Assembly: GCF_003590645.1 (NCBI RefSeq)
Contig: NZ_CP031834.1
Coordinates: 3,844,501 to 3,908,500, forward strand
Length of the DNA: 64,000 nucleotides
Direction: 5' to 3'
Source of the DNA: Mesorhizobium sp. DCY119
GTDB taxonomy: Bacteria > Pseudomonadota > Alphaproteobacteria > Rhizobiales > Rhizobiaceae
Part shown: piece by piece, positions 9,327 through 17,583 of the stretch
Layout: each line of letters starts with the position of its first letter
How positions within the stretch are numbered: position 1 is the first letter of the stretch
The notes under the pieces: model-generated
Database searches by the model: none
Told to the model about the DNA's origin: nothing
The model's input: only the letters and a program-made list of their open reading frames with translations
Position numbers and translations under genes: made by a program

Positions 9327-9905
9327 TCAATCGGCGTGAAGCTGCCGCGATACCGGCGGGCCGACAATCAGGTCACGAAACTCTGCCGTGAAGCCGGCAC
9401 GCTGCGGGGAACAGGCCATGACACCTATCTGAGCGTCCGCGTCGGTGAAGGGACAGAGGCGAGCCATCTGCCAGGTGGTGTTCGATCCGGTTGAGAACTG
9501 CACCCGCACGGCATTTCCATGCCGCGTCAGCCGCATCGATATTTCATCTCCGGGAGATACGCCATGAAGCGGTATGACCGACCAGTCCGAGACATCGCGT
9601 GTCACCACGACGCTGAAGTGCATAAGGCCATCGGTGAATTCGATCCCGGCCTTGATCCAACGATGGTCGTCCAGCCGCAGGAAAAGCCCCGCCTGGTCAT
9701 AGAGCGCTTCGTATGCTCCCGTGACGGTTACGGATGCGGTGAAATCACCCCGCACAGGGGTGAGATATGCGTGCCCGCTGTCCCTGATGAAGCCATAAAA
9801 GGTTTCGCGCCAGAAATCCGTTTCCAGCTCCGTGCGCAACTGAAGATGCCTCGCATCGCCCGTCCAAACGGAGGGCTCATTGAGCCAAGTATAGGACGCT
9901 CCCAT
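9327..9905 (-). CDS. DUF1349-type beta-sandwich protein
   Basis: A 192-residue protein with no signal peptide. The pattern WLNEPSVW, LRTELETDFWRETFYGFIRDSGHAYL, VRGDFTASVTVTG, YDQAGLFLRLDDHRWIKAGIEFTDG and HFSVVVTRDVSDWS is that of the DUF1349 family, which has a concanavalin-like jelly-roll fold and sits in carbohydrate-use clusters. The biochemical role of the family is not established, so I assign none. It reads the same way as the amidohydrolase 185 bp upstream and may share its transcript. The interval 9906-10090 holds no gene I can support. Confidence 0.75.
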   Translation of the reverse strand: MGASYTWLNEPSVWTGDARHLQLRTELETDFWRETFYGFIRDSGHAYLTPVRGDFTASVTVTGAYEALYDQAGLFLRLDDHRWIKAGIEFTDGLMHFSVVVTRDVSDWSVIPLHGVSPGDEISMRLTRHGNAVRVQFSTGSNTTWQMARLCPFTDADAQIGVMACSPQRAGFTAEFRDLIVGPPVSRQLHAD

Positions 9906-10090
9906 CGATCATATCGCCTTTGCTTTTTGCAGCCGTCGAAATCACAGTAGCAGTCAATGAGACGAAGGTAACAGGGTTCCCTGGAGGGCGACCGGAACCG
10001 GCTCACGCTCGCTGAGCGCCACGTCGAGATAGGTGATCGAGACGGTTCGCTGGTCATGGCGCCATTTTCGGCGATCCAAAAGACAGGAGA

Positions 10091-11332
10091 TCACGCGGCG
10101 CGGATCGTCCGGCCTTCCTTGACCACCAGCAGCGGCTTCCCGAGAGTTGCGATGTCGAGCAAGGGATTGCCCTGGACCGCTATGATGTCGGCGGCCTTTC
10201 CTACCTCGATGCTGCCCATCTGCGACGCGATGCCGAGCGCCTCGGCACCTGTCATTGTTCCAGCGTGAAGCGCCTGATGCTCGCTCATGCCCCACTCGAC
10301 GGCTAGCTGAAACTCCATGGCCGCCTCGTGCAGGGGATGAGTGGGGGCCCCGATGAGATCAGTGCCGAGCGCAAAGCGCACGCCGGCCTCGAGGCCGAGC
10401 TTGAAATCGCGCTGCATGATGGCCCAGTGGCGTTCGTAGGCGTCGCGCTCCCACTGCGGATAACGATAGGCGTCATAGGCCGCCCGGTGGAAATGCAGCT
10501 GCGAGATCGTGGTGACGACGATCTTCTTCTGTTCCACCAGCAGCGCGCGCGTCTGCGGCGTTATCCCATAGCCATGCTCGATGATGTCCACGCCGCCTTC
10601 GACCGCGAGCCTTACCGACCCCTCGCCGATCGCATGAGCACTCACGTAAAGCTGGTTGCGGTGAGCTTCCTCGACAGCCGCTCTCACCTCTTCCAGGCTG
10701 AAGGTCGCAACCTGGTTGAGCGGGTCATCGCCCCAGGCATGATAGCGGTCGTGGACACCGCCCTTGGAAAGCCCGAGCTTGATGAAGTCGGCCCCTTCCC
10801 GCACACGTTGGCGCACAGCCTGAACAAGGCCCGCAGGACCATCGGCCACCTCACCGCTCGACCTTGCCACCGAGAGGGAAACATAACGTGAGTCCCAGGT
10901 GCCCGAGGTGGAAGAGATGAAGCCGCCGGCAACCTTGAGCCGCGGCCCCTCCGCAAACCCATCGTCTATCGCGCGCCTGACGTCGGGCCCGATCGTCGAT
11001 CCGAGACAGCGTGCCGAGGTGAAGCCGGCATGGAGCATGCGCTTGAGTTCAGAAAGCGCGCGGGCAGCACGGTAGGGCTCGCGTTCCGTGGCAAGCAGGT
11101 GGAGCTGGGTGCTGTCGACGCCGAAAGTGTGCATATGGGCATCGATCATGCCCGGCATCAGCGTGGCGCCGCCTAGATCGCGCTGCTCGCATCCCGGCGG
11201 ACAAGGCACAGCACCGTCTTCGCCGACCGCGGCTATGCGCCCAGCCTCGATCAATATCGCGCCATTCCTGATTGATTGAAGGTCCGGCCCCGCGAGGACC
11301 AGCCCTGCCTTGAGCCTCACTTGGTCCATCAT
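10091..11332 (-). CDS. Metal-dependent amidohydrolase (imidazolonepropionase-like)
   Basis: A 413-residue cytoplasmic amidohydrolase-superfamily enzyme. Metal-binding positions are visible: the H-x-H in MIDAHMHTF (His66 and His68), a Lys in DFIKLGLSKGG that is the probable carboxylated bridge, His in YVSAHAIGEG, His in IIEHGYG, and Asp in FALGTDLIG. The small beta-sandwich half is formed by the two ends (KAGLVLAG and GKAADIIAVQGNPL). The layout is that of the imidazolonepropionase-like/aryldialkylphosphatase-related group, in which many members cleave dipeptides or N-acyl amides. The substrate is unknown. It is divergent from the ROK regulator gene and shares its promoter region, so the regulator may control it. 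Confidence 0.85.
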   Translation of the reverse strand: MMDQVRLKAGLVLAGPDLQSIRNGAILIEAGRIAAVGEDGAVPCPPGCEQRDLGGATLMPGMIDAHMHTFGVDSTQLHLLATEREPYRAARALSELKRMLHAGFTSARCLGSTIGPDVRRAIDDGFAEGPRLKVAGGFISSTSGTWDSRYVSLSVARSSGEVADGPAGLVQAVRQRVREGADFIKLGLSKGGVHDRYHAWGDDPLNQVATFSLEEVRAAVEEAHRNQLYVSAHAIGEGSVRLAVEGGVDIIEHGYGITPQTRALLVEQKKIVVTTISQLHFHRAAYDAYRYPQWERDAYERHWAIMQRDFKLGLEAGVRFALGTDLIGAPTHPLHEAAMEFQLAVEWGMSEHQALHAGTMTGAEALGIASQMGSIEVGKAADIIAVQGNPLLDIATLGKPLLVVKEGRTIRAA

Positions 11333-11350
11333 GACGCCTCCCTAATTTGT

Positions 11351-11380
11351 TTGATTTTGGACTAACTAAAATGATATATT
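11351..11380 (+). promoter_or_regulatory. Candidate sigma-70 promoter with overlapping ROK-type palindrome
   Basis: TTGATT (11351-11356), 18 bases, TATATT (11375-11380) is a fair -35/-10 pair reading into the ROK gene. An imperfect inverted repeat, ATTTTGG...CTAAAAT (11354-11372), fills the spacer. A site there would block the promoter and could also affect the divergent amidohydrolase. This suggests autoregulation by the ROK protein. Confidence 0.45.
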
Positions 11381-11445
11381 GTGCGGATTTGACATATATG
11401 CGCTTGTGTGTCAAAGGCTCGCCAACATGGGGGAAAGCCGCGTCC

Positions 11446-12651
11446 ATGACGCCTTCGCAAGCACGACTTCGTACCGGTATACTGGAAGCTCTGAGCACGA
11501 GCGGCCCTCAGTCGCGTGCCGAGCTTGCGCGTAAATTCGGCGTTTCCCGTTCCACCATGTCGGCCGCGATCACGGCTCTGAGCGAGGAAAATCTCGTCGA
11601 GGAAGAGAACACTTCCAACCATACGGCGAAGGCTGCCGGAAGACCCGGAACGCGTGTCGCGCTCGCCGCGCCCAAAGGTTATTTCGTCGGCATCGATTTC
11701 GGCCGCATTTTCATCAAGGCGGCGATTTCCGATGCGAACTATCGCATCGTCGAACAAATTTCCTGCGACTTCGACATCGATGTTCCGGCCGATCAGGCGC
11801 TCGACCTGGCTGCGGAAAATGTCGAGAAGATCATCGCCTCATCCGGCATCGACCGAGCGGAAATCAAAGCTGTCGGCATAGGTGTTCCAGGCCCTGTGGA
11901 TGCAGCCACGGGTGAGCTTCATGCGGGCTCCATCCTCGCGCGGTGGGTCGGCACGGATGTGACGGGGGGCTTGTCAAAGCGTCTGGGCCTTCCCGTCTAT
12001 ATGGACAACGACGCCAATCTAGGCGCGCTGGCAGAGAGCACCTATGGCGCCGCGCGTGAAACGCAAGTCGCGCTCTATGTGCTTCTGTCCGTCGGCGTTG
12101 GGCTGGGCATCGTCATCAACGGGCATGTCTTCAGGGGTACAAGCGGTATCGCCGGCGAACTCGGCCATATCGTTGTGGACGAGCATGGCGCCGTCTGCCG
12201 TTGCGGCAGCCGCGGGTGCCTGGAAGCGATTGTCTCAGTGAACGCGCTGGCCAAGGCGCTCAGCATCTCGCATGGGGATATCTCCTCCGACGAAATGCTA
12301 CGCAAGGCCGTTGCCGGCGATGTCGGCGCCAACAGGATCGTGTCGGACGCGGGCGCGCTGGTCGGTCGCTATGTCGGCCACCTCTGCAGCTACTTCAATC
12401 CCGAACTCGTCATCGTCGGCGGCGAACTGATGCGCGCCGGCGACAGCCTGCTTCAACCACTCAACGACGCGATGCGTCGCTTCTCCATTGCGCGCGCGAC
12501 CGAAAATGTCCGCGTGGTGCCGGCCTCGCTCGGCGAACAGGCCGAACTCATAGGCACGCTGCTGTTCGCAGGTGAGCGGGCCCGTGCTGCCGATGTGCTG
12601 CTGACACAGACGGTGAGCGCAGCCCGCGATATGGAAGGACAATTATCATGA
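11446..12651 (+). CDS. ROK-family transcriptional regulator
   Basis: A 401-residue sugar-responsive regulator. An N-terminal winged helix-turn-helix (about residues 15-75, with SRAELARKFGVSRSTMSAAITAL) is followed by the two-lobed ROK domain. The lobe begins FVGIDFGR and has the zinc site VCRCGSRGCLEA at about residues 250-261 and the GELGHIVVDEHG segment that usually holds the sugar-contacting His/Glu. The ATG at 11446 is chosen because GGGGGAAAG lies a few bases upstream and the length fits the family; a start at 11347 would add 33 atypical residues. Its stop overlaps the permease start (ATGA), so it is the first gene of the importer operon and very likely its regulator. Confidence 0.9.
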   Translation: MTPSQARLRTGILEALSTSGPQSRAELARKFGVSRSTMSAAITALSEENLVEEENTSNHTAKAAGRPGTRVALAAPKGYFVGIDFGRIFIKAAISDANYRIVEQISCDFDIDVPADQALDLAAENVEKIIASSGIDRAEIKAVGIGVPGPVDAATGELHAGSILARWVGTDVTGGLSKRLGLPVYMDNDANLGALAESTYGAARETQVALYVLLSVGVGLGIVINGHVFRGTSGIAGELGHIVVDEHGAVCRCGSRGCLEAIVSVNALAKALSISHGDISSDEMLRKAVAGDVGANRIVSDAGALVGRYVGHLCSYFNPELVIVGGELMRAGDSLLQPLNDAMRRFSIARATENVRVVPASLGEQAELIGTLLFAGERARAADVLLTQTVSAARDMEGQLS

Positions 12652-13634
12652 CACCGATCGACGGCGCCGCCGCCAACGCACGGCAGGAAAAAGCCGCCAG
12701 GGGGTGGGCATCGCTTTCGAGCTATGCGCTGCCGATCATTTTCGTGCTGCTCTTGATCGGCTTCAGCCTGATGGTGCCGCATTTTGCAAGCTGGGCCAAT
12801 TTCGCCAACGTGCTGCAGCGCAATTCCATCATCGGCATCGTCGCCTGCGGCATGCTGCTGATGATCATCACGGGCGGTTTTGACCTTTCCGTGGGTGCAG
12901 TGGGCGCAATGTCGTCGGTGGTGGCCGCAGCACTGATCGTTCAGGTCTCAATGCCGCTCGGTATCGTCGTGGCGCTTTTGCTCGGGCTGGTGGTCGGCCT
13001 CGCCAACGGCTTCTTCATTGCCAAGATCGGCATAAACCCGTTCGTCACGACGCTTGCGACGCAGGTCCTGGTTACCGGGTTCCTCTTCGTTGGGACGGCT
13101 GCGCAGCCGGTCTATGGCGTTCCTGAATCGTTCACCGTACTTGGCCTCGGCCGTATCGGACCCATCCCGATCCCCACCATCATCTTCGCAGGGGTGGCGC
13201 TGGTCACCTGGGCGATCCTGCGGTTCACCACGCTCGGGCACTACATCTACATCGTCGGCGGCAACAAGACAGCCGCCCGCCTTGCCGGCATCAATGTCGA
13301 CCGGGTGATCCTGATCACTTATGCGCTTGGCGGGCTTTTTGCGGCAATCGCGGGCATCGTGCTGCTCGGTCAGACCAATATCGGCCAGCCGGCAAGTGCT
13401 GCCGATTGGCCGCTGACGGCAATCGCGGCCGTCGTGGTGGGCGGCGTGCCGCTCAGCGGAGGCGTCGGCCAGGTCTGGAGCGCAGTGCTCGGCACGTTGC
13501 TGCTCGGCATCATCGCCAATGCCCTCAACCTTCTCGGCGTATCGCCCTTCTGGCAACCCGCCGTGACCGGCGCGGTCATCCTCGTGGCCGTGGGACTAGA
13601 CAGCTATCAACGCAAGCAGCGCGAGTTGCGCTGA
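12648..13634 (+). CDS. Ribose-type sugar ABC transporter permease
   Basis: A 328-residue inner-membrane permease of the RbsC/branched-chain type (BPD_transp_2 fold), with about 8-10 hydrophobic helices. Typical features are the GFDLSVGAVGAMSSV segment, NGFFIAKIGINPFVTTLAT, YIVGGNKTAARLAGINVDRV (the cytoplasmic coupling loop) and TAIAAVVVGGVPLSGGVGQ near the C-terminus. It carries a pentose or related sugar across the membrane with the binding protein and ATPase encoded next. The start overlaps the ROK stop codon. The exact substrate is unknown. Confidence 0.93.
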   Translation: MTPIDGAAANARQEKAARGWASLSSYALPIIFVLLLIGFSLMVPHFASWANFANVLQRNSIIGIVACGMLLMIITGGFDLSVGAVGAMSSVVAAALIVQVSMPLGIVVALLLGLVVGLANGFFIAKIGINPFVTTLATQVLVTGFLFVGTAAQPVYGVPESFTVLGLGRIGPIPIPTIIFAGVALVTWAILRFTTLGHYIYIVGGNKTAARLAGINVDRVILITYALGGLFAAIAGIVLLGQTNIGQPASAADWPLTAIAAVVVGGVPLSGGVGQVWSAVLGTLLLGIIANALNLLGVSPFWQPAVTGAVILVAVGLDSYQRKQRELR

Positions 13635-13655
13635 TTATCAGGGAGGAGAACACCC

Positions 13656-14624
13656 ATGACGCATAACATACACTACACACGCCGCACCGTACTGGCAGGC
13701 GCCGCCGGCCTCGCCGTGCTGGCAAGCACCGGCTTCGCAAGGGCACAGCAGGGCAAGCGGATCGGGTTCATGATCTGGAACACGTCCGTGCCTTTCTATT
13801 CCAACCTCATCAAGACCGCGAACGAGACGGCCGCCGCGAACGGCATCCAGCTCGATATCCAGAGCGGCAATGGCGACCTCGCCACGCAGATTTCGATCGT
13901 CCAGCAGTTCCTCGCCCAGCAGGTCGACATGATCATGATTGCCCCGAGCGACCCGAAGGGCATCGTGCCGGTGATCCGCCAGGCGAACGCGGCCAACATC
14001 CCGGTGATGGCGGTTAATACCAGCGCCGACACCAGCTCGGGCGCCAAGGTCGTCACCTATGTCGGCGTAGACGATTTCGTCTTCGGCCAACGCCAGGGCG
14101 ACCTCATTGCCAAGGCGCTCGACGGAAAGGGCAAGATCGCCTACATCCTCGGCAAGCTCGGCACGTCCGCGCAGCTCGCCCGCGAGGCGGGCCTGATGGA
14201 CACGCTGAAGAAGTATCCGGACATCACGATCCTCGAGAAGCAGGCTGCCGACTGGGATAACTCCAAGGCGCTTTCGATCACCCAGGACTATCTCAGCAAA
14301 TATCCGCAAGGCTCCATCGACGCCATCGTCGACCAGGGACCGGAAGGCGTGAACGGCGCGAACTTCGCCATGGAGAACGGCCGCACGGATGTGAAGTTCA
14401 TCCTGGGCGACTATCCGCTGGATGTTCGCAACGCCGTCATCAAGGGCAGCGTCTACGGCACCGTCAACCAGGATCCGGCACCGCAGGGCAAGGTCGCGAT
14501 CGAAGATGCCATCCTGTTGTTTGCCGGCAAAGCCGATCAGATCCCCTCGCCCAACCACTATCTCGATCTGCCGACGATAACCAAGGAGAACGTCGAAGAG
14601 TATGCCGCGGCCTGGGGCGGCTGA
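13656..14624 (+). CDS. Ribose-type periplasmic sugar-binding protein
   Basis: A 322-residue binding protein of the RbsB class (periplasmic binding protein 1 fold). The N-terminus YTRRTVLAGAAGLAVLASTG with a following FARA site looks like a twin-arginine signal peptide, unlike the Sec signal of most RbsB proteins. The mature part has KRIGFMIWNTSVPFYSNLI, MIAPSDPKGIVPVIRQANAANIPVMAVNT and a C-terminus of LPTITKENVEEYAAA. A GGGAGGAG ribosome site precedes the ATG. It delivers an unidentified sugar to the permease encoded just before it. Confidence 0.92.
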   Translation: MTHNIHYTRRTVLAGAAGLAVLASTGFARAQQGKRIGFMIWNTSVPFYSNLIKTANETAAANGIQLDIQSGNGDLATQISIVQQFLAQQVDMIMIAPSDPKGIVPVIRQANAANIPVMAVNTSADTSSGAKVVTYVGVDDFVFGQRQGDLIAKALDGKGKIAYILGKLGTSAQLAREAGLMDTLKKYPDITILEKQAADWDNSKALSITQDYLSKYPQGSIDAIVDQGPEGVNGANFAMENGRTDVKFILGDYPLDVRNAVIKGSVYGTVNQDPAPQGKVAIEDAILLFAGKADQIPSPNHYLDLPTITKENVEEYAAAWGG

Positions 14625-14634
14625 GACAAGGACG

Positions 14635-16146
14635 ATGTCGATGCTTCTGGAGATGCGCAATATCCGCAAGAGCTTTTCGGGCGTGCAGGTTCTCCGGGGC
14701 GTCGACTTTTCTTTAGAGCCCGGTGAAATCCATGCTCTTGTCGGCCACAACGGGGCCGGCAAGAGTACCCTCATGAAGGTGCTCGGCGGAAACTATGCCG
14801 ATTATACTGGCGACATCCGCCTTGCCGGAGAAGACATCAGGCTGGGCGCCCCGCGCGACGCGCTGCAACGCGGCATCGCCATCATCTATCAGGACTTTTC
14901 GCTGGTACCTGAGCTGTCGGTTGCGGAAAACATCGCGCTCGGGCGCGAGCCGCGCGGCCTCGTTTCCGGCACCATCGCCTATAAGCAGTTGCGCGAACGC
15001 TCGGAGCTTGAAGCGAAACAGCTTGGCATCGCTCTACCCATGGACATGCCGGTGCGCAGGCTTGGTGTCGGCGCGCAGCAATTGACGGAGATCGTCAGGG
15101 CCTGCTCTCAGGATGTGCGTATCCTGGTGATGGACGAGCCGACCGCCCGTCTCGCTCCGGCCGAACGCGAGCTGCTGTTCTCGACCATGCGCAGGATGGC
15201 TGCGGAGAAGAAGGTCGGCATCGTCTATATCAGCCATTTCCTCGATGAGGTCTGCCGGTTGTCCGACCGCATCACGGTGATGCGTGATGGCGCAGTCGTG
15301 GAAACCAACGCCGGTTCCTCCTACACGGTCGATAGTCTGGCTCAGCTCCTGGTCGGTCACGATGTCGTTGCCAGTTCGGCACCGCCTGCCGGCGAAAGCC
15401 TAGCGGACGAGTCGCGGGAAGCGCTCACAGTCAAAAACCTCAGCATCGAAGGCCGGGCGCCGACCGATCTTACGATCCGCCATGGCGAGATCGTCGGACT
15501 GGCGGGACTGGTTGGTTCCGGCCGCACGCGTTTCGCCAGGGCGCTGATCGGAGATGTGCGCAATACCGGCAGCGTAGCAGTTGACGGGCGGGCCGTGACG
15601 AGGCGCACCCCCGGTCGCGCCGTCCGTAACGGACTGGTGCTGGTGCCGGAAGACCGCAAGGTGTCCGGTCTGGCACTCACCTCCTCGGTCGAAGCCAATA
15701 TCGTGACGAGTTCGCTCGCCAAACTGCTTTCGAAGGCAGGCATCGTTCGCCCGGGAAGCCGTCCGCGCATGGCGCTGGACATGATCAAGCGCTTCGCGAT
15801 CCGCCCGCCGGATCGAAAGAAGATTGTCGGCCAGTTGAGTGGCGGCAATGCACAAAAGGTCATGGTCGCGCGTGCCGTCGCGTCCCGGCCAAAGGTCATG
15901 CTTCTCGATCAGCCGACGGCCGGCGTAGATATCGGCGCCAAGGCCGAGTTGCACAACCAGATCAGACTGGCGGCCCAACAGGGTGCCGGCATCCTCGTCA
16001 TATCCGACGATCTTGACGAACTGCTCGATCTTAGCGACCGCATCGCTATCATGACGGGCGGAACAATCAGCGGTTCCTTCCGTAAGGCGGATCTCTCCCG
16101 CGCCAGCCTGCTCGCCGCAATAAGCAGGGTGCCGGAAAGCATCTGA
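14635..16146 (+). CDS. Ribose-type sugar ABC transporter ATPase (double NBD)
   Basis: A 503-residue RbsA/MglA-type ATPase with two nucleotide-binding halves. Half 1 has Walker A GHNGAGKST and Walker B ILVMDEPTARL, but the signature position reads LGVGAQQLTE, degenerate as in RbsA relatives. Half 2 lacks a good Walker A (GLVGSGRTRFARAL) but has the intact signature QLSGGNAQKVMVARAV and Walker B VMLLDQPTAGVD. The ATG at 14635 is chosen, 10 bp after the binding-protein stop; an upstream in-frame ATG at 14602 would overlap that gene. It is the last gene of the ROK-permease-binding protein-ATPase operon. Confidence 0.93.
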   Translation: MSMLLEMRNIRKSFSGVQVLRGVDFSLEPGEIHALVGHNGAGKSTLMKVLGGNYADYTGDIRLAGEDIRLGAPRDALQRGIAIIYQDFSLVPELSVAENIALGREPRGLVSGTIAYKQLRERSELEAKQLGIALPMDMPVRRLGVGAQQLTEIVRACSQDVRILVMDEPTARLAPAERELLFSTMRRMAAEKKVGIVYISHFLDEVCRLSDRITVMRDGAVVETNAGSSYTVDSLAQLLVGHDVVASSAPPAGESLADESREALTVKNLSIEGRAPTDLTIRHGEIVGLAGLVGSGRTRFARALIGDVRNTGSVAVDGRAVTRRTPGRAVRNGLVLVPEDRKVSGLALTSSVEANIVTSSLAKLLSKAGIVRPGSRPRMALDMIKRFAIRPPDRKKIVGQLSGGNAQKVMVARAVASRPKVMLLDQPTAGVDIGAKAELHNQIRLAAQQGAGILVISDDLDELLDLSDRIAIMTGGTISGSFRKADLSRASLLAAISRVPESI

Positions 16147-16159
16147 CAGACCAAGGCGC

Positions 16160-17293
16160 TCAGCTTCGGAAGGATTTGAGCGCGGCCAGCATCGCCTGTC
16201 CTGTCTCGTTGCCGCGCATGTCGAGAAGATCGGTGAAAGTGAAGACACAGACGCCGCTGGCGTTGGACTCGGCGAGCGCGCTCAAGGCCTGTGCGAATTC
16301 TGCGGCGGATAGCTCGCTCTTGCGGCCACGGCCTGCGTGCATCCCCTCGAGATAGAGTGCTTTCGCCTGCAGGGTGCAGATCGCCTCGTTTCCACTGCGT
16401 TTCCTGATGTCATTGGTTACTTCGGCCGGCCATTGCGGCGGTCGGGCGAGGATCTGATGATAGGCCATCACCTCGAAGATATCGACAACGCTGGCAAGCG
16501 TGGCGATGTTCTGACCGAAGACTTCCTCGACGGCATTATCGAAGTCTGTGCGGAAGAACGGCAAGGTGTTGATCGAGTATTTAAGACCGTCCTGAACAGC
16601 CGCAAGCTCATGCCGGATGTGCGCTATGGCTGAAACGGTCCTGGCACACTTCCAGTCTGTCCATGCTTGCCGATGCCGTTCCAGGATGATGCGGGCCGCT
16701 GCAGTGGGAACGCCGGCCGGGACCGCCAATCCGAGATCACGATTGAAAGCGTCGACCGTGCGGGCGGAAAAGCAATATTCCGGCTTTTCGGCACGACGAT
16801 CGCCCGGCAGCCAAGTTTCCCAGAAGCCCGGCCAGCGGATGAAACCGAGATGCACAGCATCCGGTTTCAGCGCGGCGACACCATGGCGCAGCAGATCGAT
16901 CTTGTGGGCGATATTCTCCTCGCGATCCGGGGGCAGGCCGATGTACCAGTCCTCCTGCCGCGCCGGGCGCCCCCATTGGTCGATGGCTGTCAACTCCGGA
17001 TGCGATGCAGAAAAGGCCGGATCGAAGCAGATGTTGAGGCAGGCGAAATAGGCGATGCCCCTTTCGCGCAGAAGCTCCCGGAATGCCACGTCGTCGAGGG
17101 CGTCATAAGCCTTCCTATCGTCGTCTGTGACGGCGCTGGCCACCGCCGAATTCGACATCGGCAGGAACTTGCTCTGCGCTATCACATAGGTCACCCCCCA
17201 TTGCGCAAGTAGATCGGCCGCCTGGACGGCGCTCATCCTGTGACGGAGAAACCAGTCGTTGTCGTAGATTTTGACGCCGAACCTCAGATCCAA
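16160..17293 (-). CDS. Putative TIM-barrel glycosidase-like protein, function unknown
   Basis: A 377-residue cytoplasmic protein without a signal peptide. Repeating beta-strand/loop blocks such as FGVKIYDNDWFL, WGVTYVIAQSKFLP, GIAYFACLNICFDPAF, PDAVHLGFIRWPGFWETW, KYSINTLPFFR and IFEVMAYHQI, ending in ASGVCVFTFTDLLD, read like an (beta/alpha)8 barrel of the putative glycoside hydrolase type. I cannot place it in a defined GH family or name catalytic acids with confidence. It converges on the sugar ABC transporter operon (14-bp gap) and is divergent from the ceramidase-like gene, so it may act on a sugar or glycoconjugate. Confidence 0.6.
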   Translation of the reverse strand: MDLRFGVKIYDNDWFLRHRMSAVQAADLLAQWGVTYVIAQSKFLPMSNSAVASAVTDDDRKAYDALDDVAFRELLRERGIAYFACLNICFDPAFSASHPELTAIDQWGRPARQEDWYIGLPPDREENIAHKIDLLRHGVAALKPDAVHLGFIRWPGFWETWLPGDRRAEKPEYCFSARTVDAFNRDLGLAVPAGVPTAAARIILERHRQAWTDWKCARTVSAIAHIRHELAAVQDGLKYSINTLPFFRTDFDNAVEEVFGQNIATLASVVDIFEVMAYHQILARPPQWPAEVTNDIRKRSGNEAICTLQAKALYLEGMHAGRGRKSELSAAEFAQALSALAESNASGVCVFTFTDLLDMRGNETGQAMLAALKSFRS

Positions 17294-17430
17294 AATTTCT
17301 CTCTCTTTTGTAATGCTCGCGATACGGAAGCTATCCGCAATCGAACCATATAACCAAATGCTGTCCGAACGTCTTGTCGGTGGCTCTCACAGCTAGTCCT
17401 GCATTCGACAAAACAGATGCGACGATGAAA

Positions 17431-17446
17431 TGTAACCATGCGTAAC
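17431..17446 (-). promoter_or_regulatory. GTTAC-N5-GTTAC direct repeat (site C)
   Basis: On the minus strand GTTAC (17446-17442), GCATG, GTTAC (17436-17432) forms a direct repeat with a 10-bp period, one helical turn, which is how OmpR-type regulators bind. It is 138 bp before the ceramidase-like start at 17584 and 138 bp before the TIM-barrel gene. Matching sites lie at 25455 and 29836. The rest of the 290-bp gap 17294-17583 shows no other gene. Confidence 0.6.
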
Positions 17447-17583
17447 ATCATTGCCAGATAATCCTCCCTGATGGATGCCGCCAGGGATTGAAACGTTGAA
17501 CGCGGCTCCGCAGGCGGCGCAATCTGACGATGCGGAACCCCGGAGGATTCCGCGGCGTCATCTTGGCCATCTGGGAGGAACTC

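Noticed and set aside
9954-10090. Short minus-strand frame ending ITYLDVALSEREPVPVALQ and a few more residues after the amidohydrolase
   Set aside because: It has a protein-like look but no start of its own and no family I recognise, so I did not call it a gene.
13638-14774. 378-codon minus-strand open frame across the ribose-type binding protein
   Set aside because: The plus strand is a full binding protein with signal peptide and ribosome site; the opposite frame is Arg/Asp-rich without any domain pattern.
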